32,689 nucleotides of DNA from Methanobacterium sp. GTDB taxonomy: Archaea; Methanobacteriota; Methanobacteria; Methanobacteriales; Methanobacteriaceae. Of this stretch, positions 32,523-32,689 are shown one piece after another. Location: assembly GCA_019084405.1 (NCBI GenBank), contig JAHRFX010000050.1, forward strand, positions 1 to 32,689. The letters are read 5' to 3'. Position numbers and translations under genes: made by a program. The notes below the pieces were generated by a model. That model did not search any database. It had not been told where the DNA came from and saw only the letters and a program-made list of their open reading frames with translations. How positions within the stretch are numbered: the first letter of the stretch is position 1; each line of letters opens with the position of its first letter.

Positions 32523-32689
32523 TCAACTCCTATTAAATCAGCAAGTAGCAGGTTAATCAAAAAAAGAATAATCCTGAAATCAAGAATAAACTTTGGAAAG
32601 GAGCGTTTTGGAAGATAGGATATTTCATCTCTAAACTGGTGGGGCGATATATTGAAACAATACGAAAATATATTGAAAGGCAACAGAAA
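32523..32689 (+). pseudogene. C-terminal remnant of an IS200/IS605 TnpA transposase
   Basis: On the plus strand one frame reads IKSASSRLIKK and, after a frame break near 32565, another continues NPEIKNKLWKGAFWKIGYF, then RYIETIRKYIERQQK to the window edge. This matches the TnpA ending pattern: S-A-R-x-L, P-E-x-K-x-x-LW-x-G-x-x-W, then YIE-x-Q with its C-terminal helix. The catalytic HUH motif and tyrosine region upstream are absent. The minus-strand open frame 32483-32683 is a shadow of this relic. Confidence 0.6.

Noticed and set aside
32483..32683. 66-residue minus-strand frame at the right edge
   Set aside because: Shadow of the TnpA relic on the plus strand, which shows recognisable transposase motifs.
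1..32689. tRNA genes, rRNA genes or CRISPR arrays
   Set aside because: The intergenic stretches were read on both strands; no cloverleaf-like sequence and no regularly spaced repeat was found.

Overview
The window looks like accessory DNA from a low-GC methanogen, most likely a Methanobacterium-type euryarchaeon. The histone at 13.6-14.0 kb has a nearly textbook HMf/HMt fold, genes carry GGTGA/GGAGG ribosome-binding sites, and there are several small zinc-ribbon, UPF0145 and DUF2085 proteins. No rRNA, tRNA or CRISPR array was seen.

Layout. (1) 1-2343: an insertion sequence with 22-bp terminal inverted repeats, its transposase broken by several frameshifts, has landed inside a second, already frameshifted transposase. 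(2) 2737-4675: an overlapping two-gene operon encoding a PIN nuclease / GNAT-like / PUA-like fusion and a separate ASCH-domain protein. This is a candidate toxin-antitoxin or defence cassette. (3) 4889-5074: a tiny zinc-ribbon protein. (4) 5437-13553: a proviral replication and packaging module. It holds a tyrosine integrase, a divergent wHTH-like protein, a ribbon-helix-helix regulator, an AAA+ ATPase, a primase (AEP core plus DnaG-type zinc finger), several small proteins, a terminase-small-like protein and TerL. No portal, capsid or tail gene follows, so this is a truncated provirus or a capsid-less satellite-like element. (5) 13581-14048: an archaeal histone with a ~90-residue C-terminal extension ending in a hydrophobic helix. 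(6) 14218-20097: a complete type I restriction-modification operon, hsdM-hsdS-hsdR, on the minus strand.

(7) 20288-24911: small zinc-ribbon, membrane and surface proteins. These include a membrane-anchored protein with two almost identical Ltp-type repeats (the family of phage superinfection-exclusion lipoproteins) and an EF-hand lipoprotein. Just behind the Ltp gene lies an 83-bp remnant of a second, diverged hsdM gene. (8) 25604-30129: two UPF0145 proteins, an intact MOT1-like molybdate/sulfate permease, and a run of broken genes: an MFS transporter stub, a molybdate/tungstate-type ABC ATPase, and DUF308-like membrane proteins. (9) 30450-32268: a second tyrosine recombinase with altered catalytic histidine positions and two small coiled-coil/acidic ORFs. 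(10) 32487-32689: a perfect palindrome and the C-terminal remnant of an IS200/IS605 TnpA.

Overall this reads as a hotspot where mobile elements, defence genes (type I RM, PIN/ASCH operon, Ltp protein, possibly the extended histone) and gene debris have accumulated. The strongest candidates for something undescribed are the extended histone beside the RM operon, the PIN-GNAT-PUA plus ASCH pair, and the replication-plus-terminase element without virion genes.
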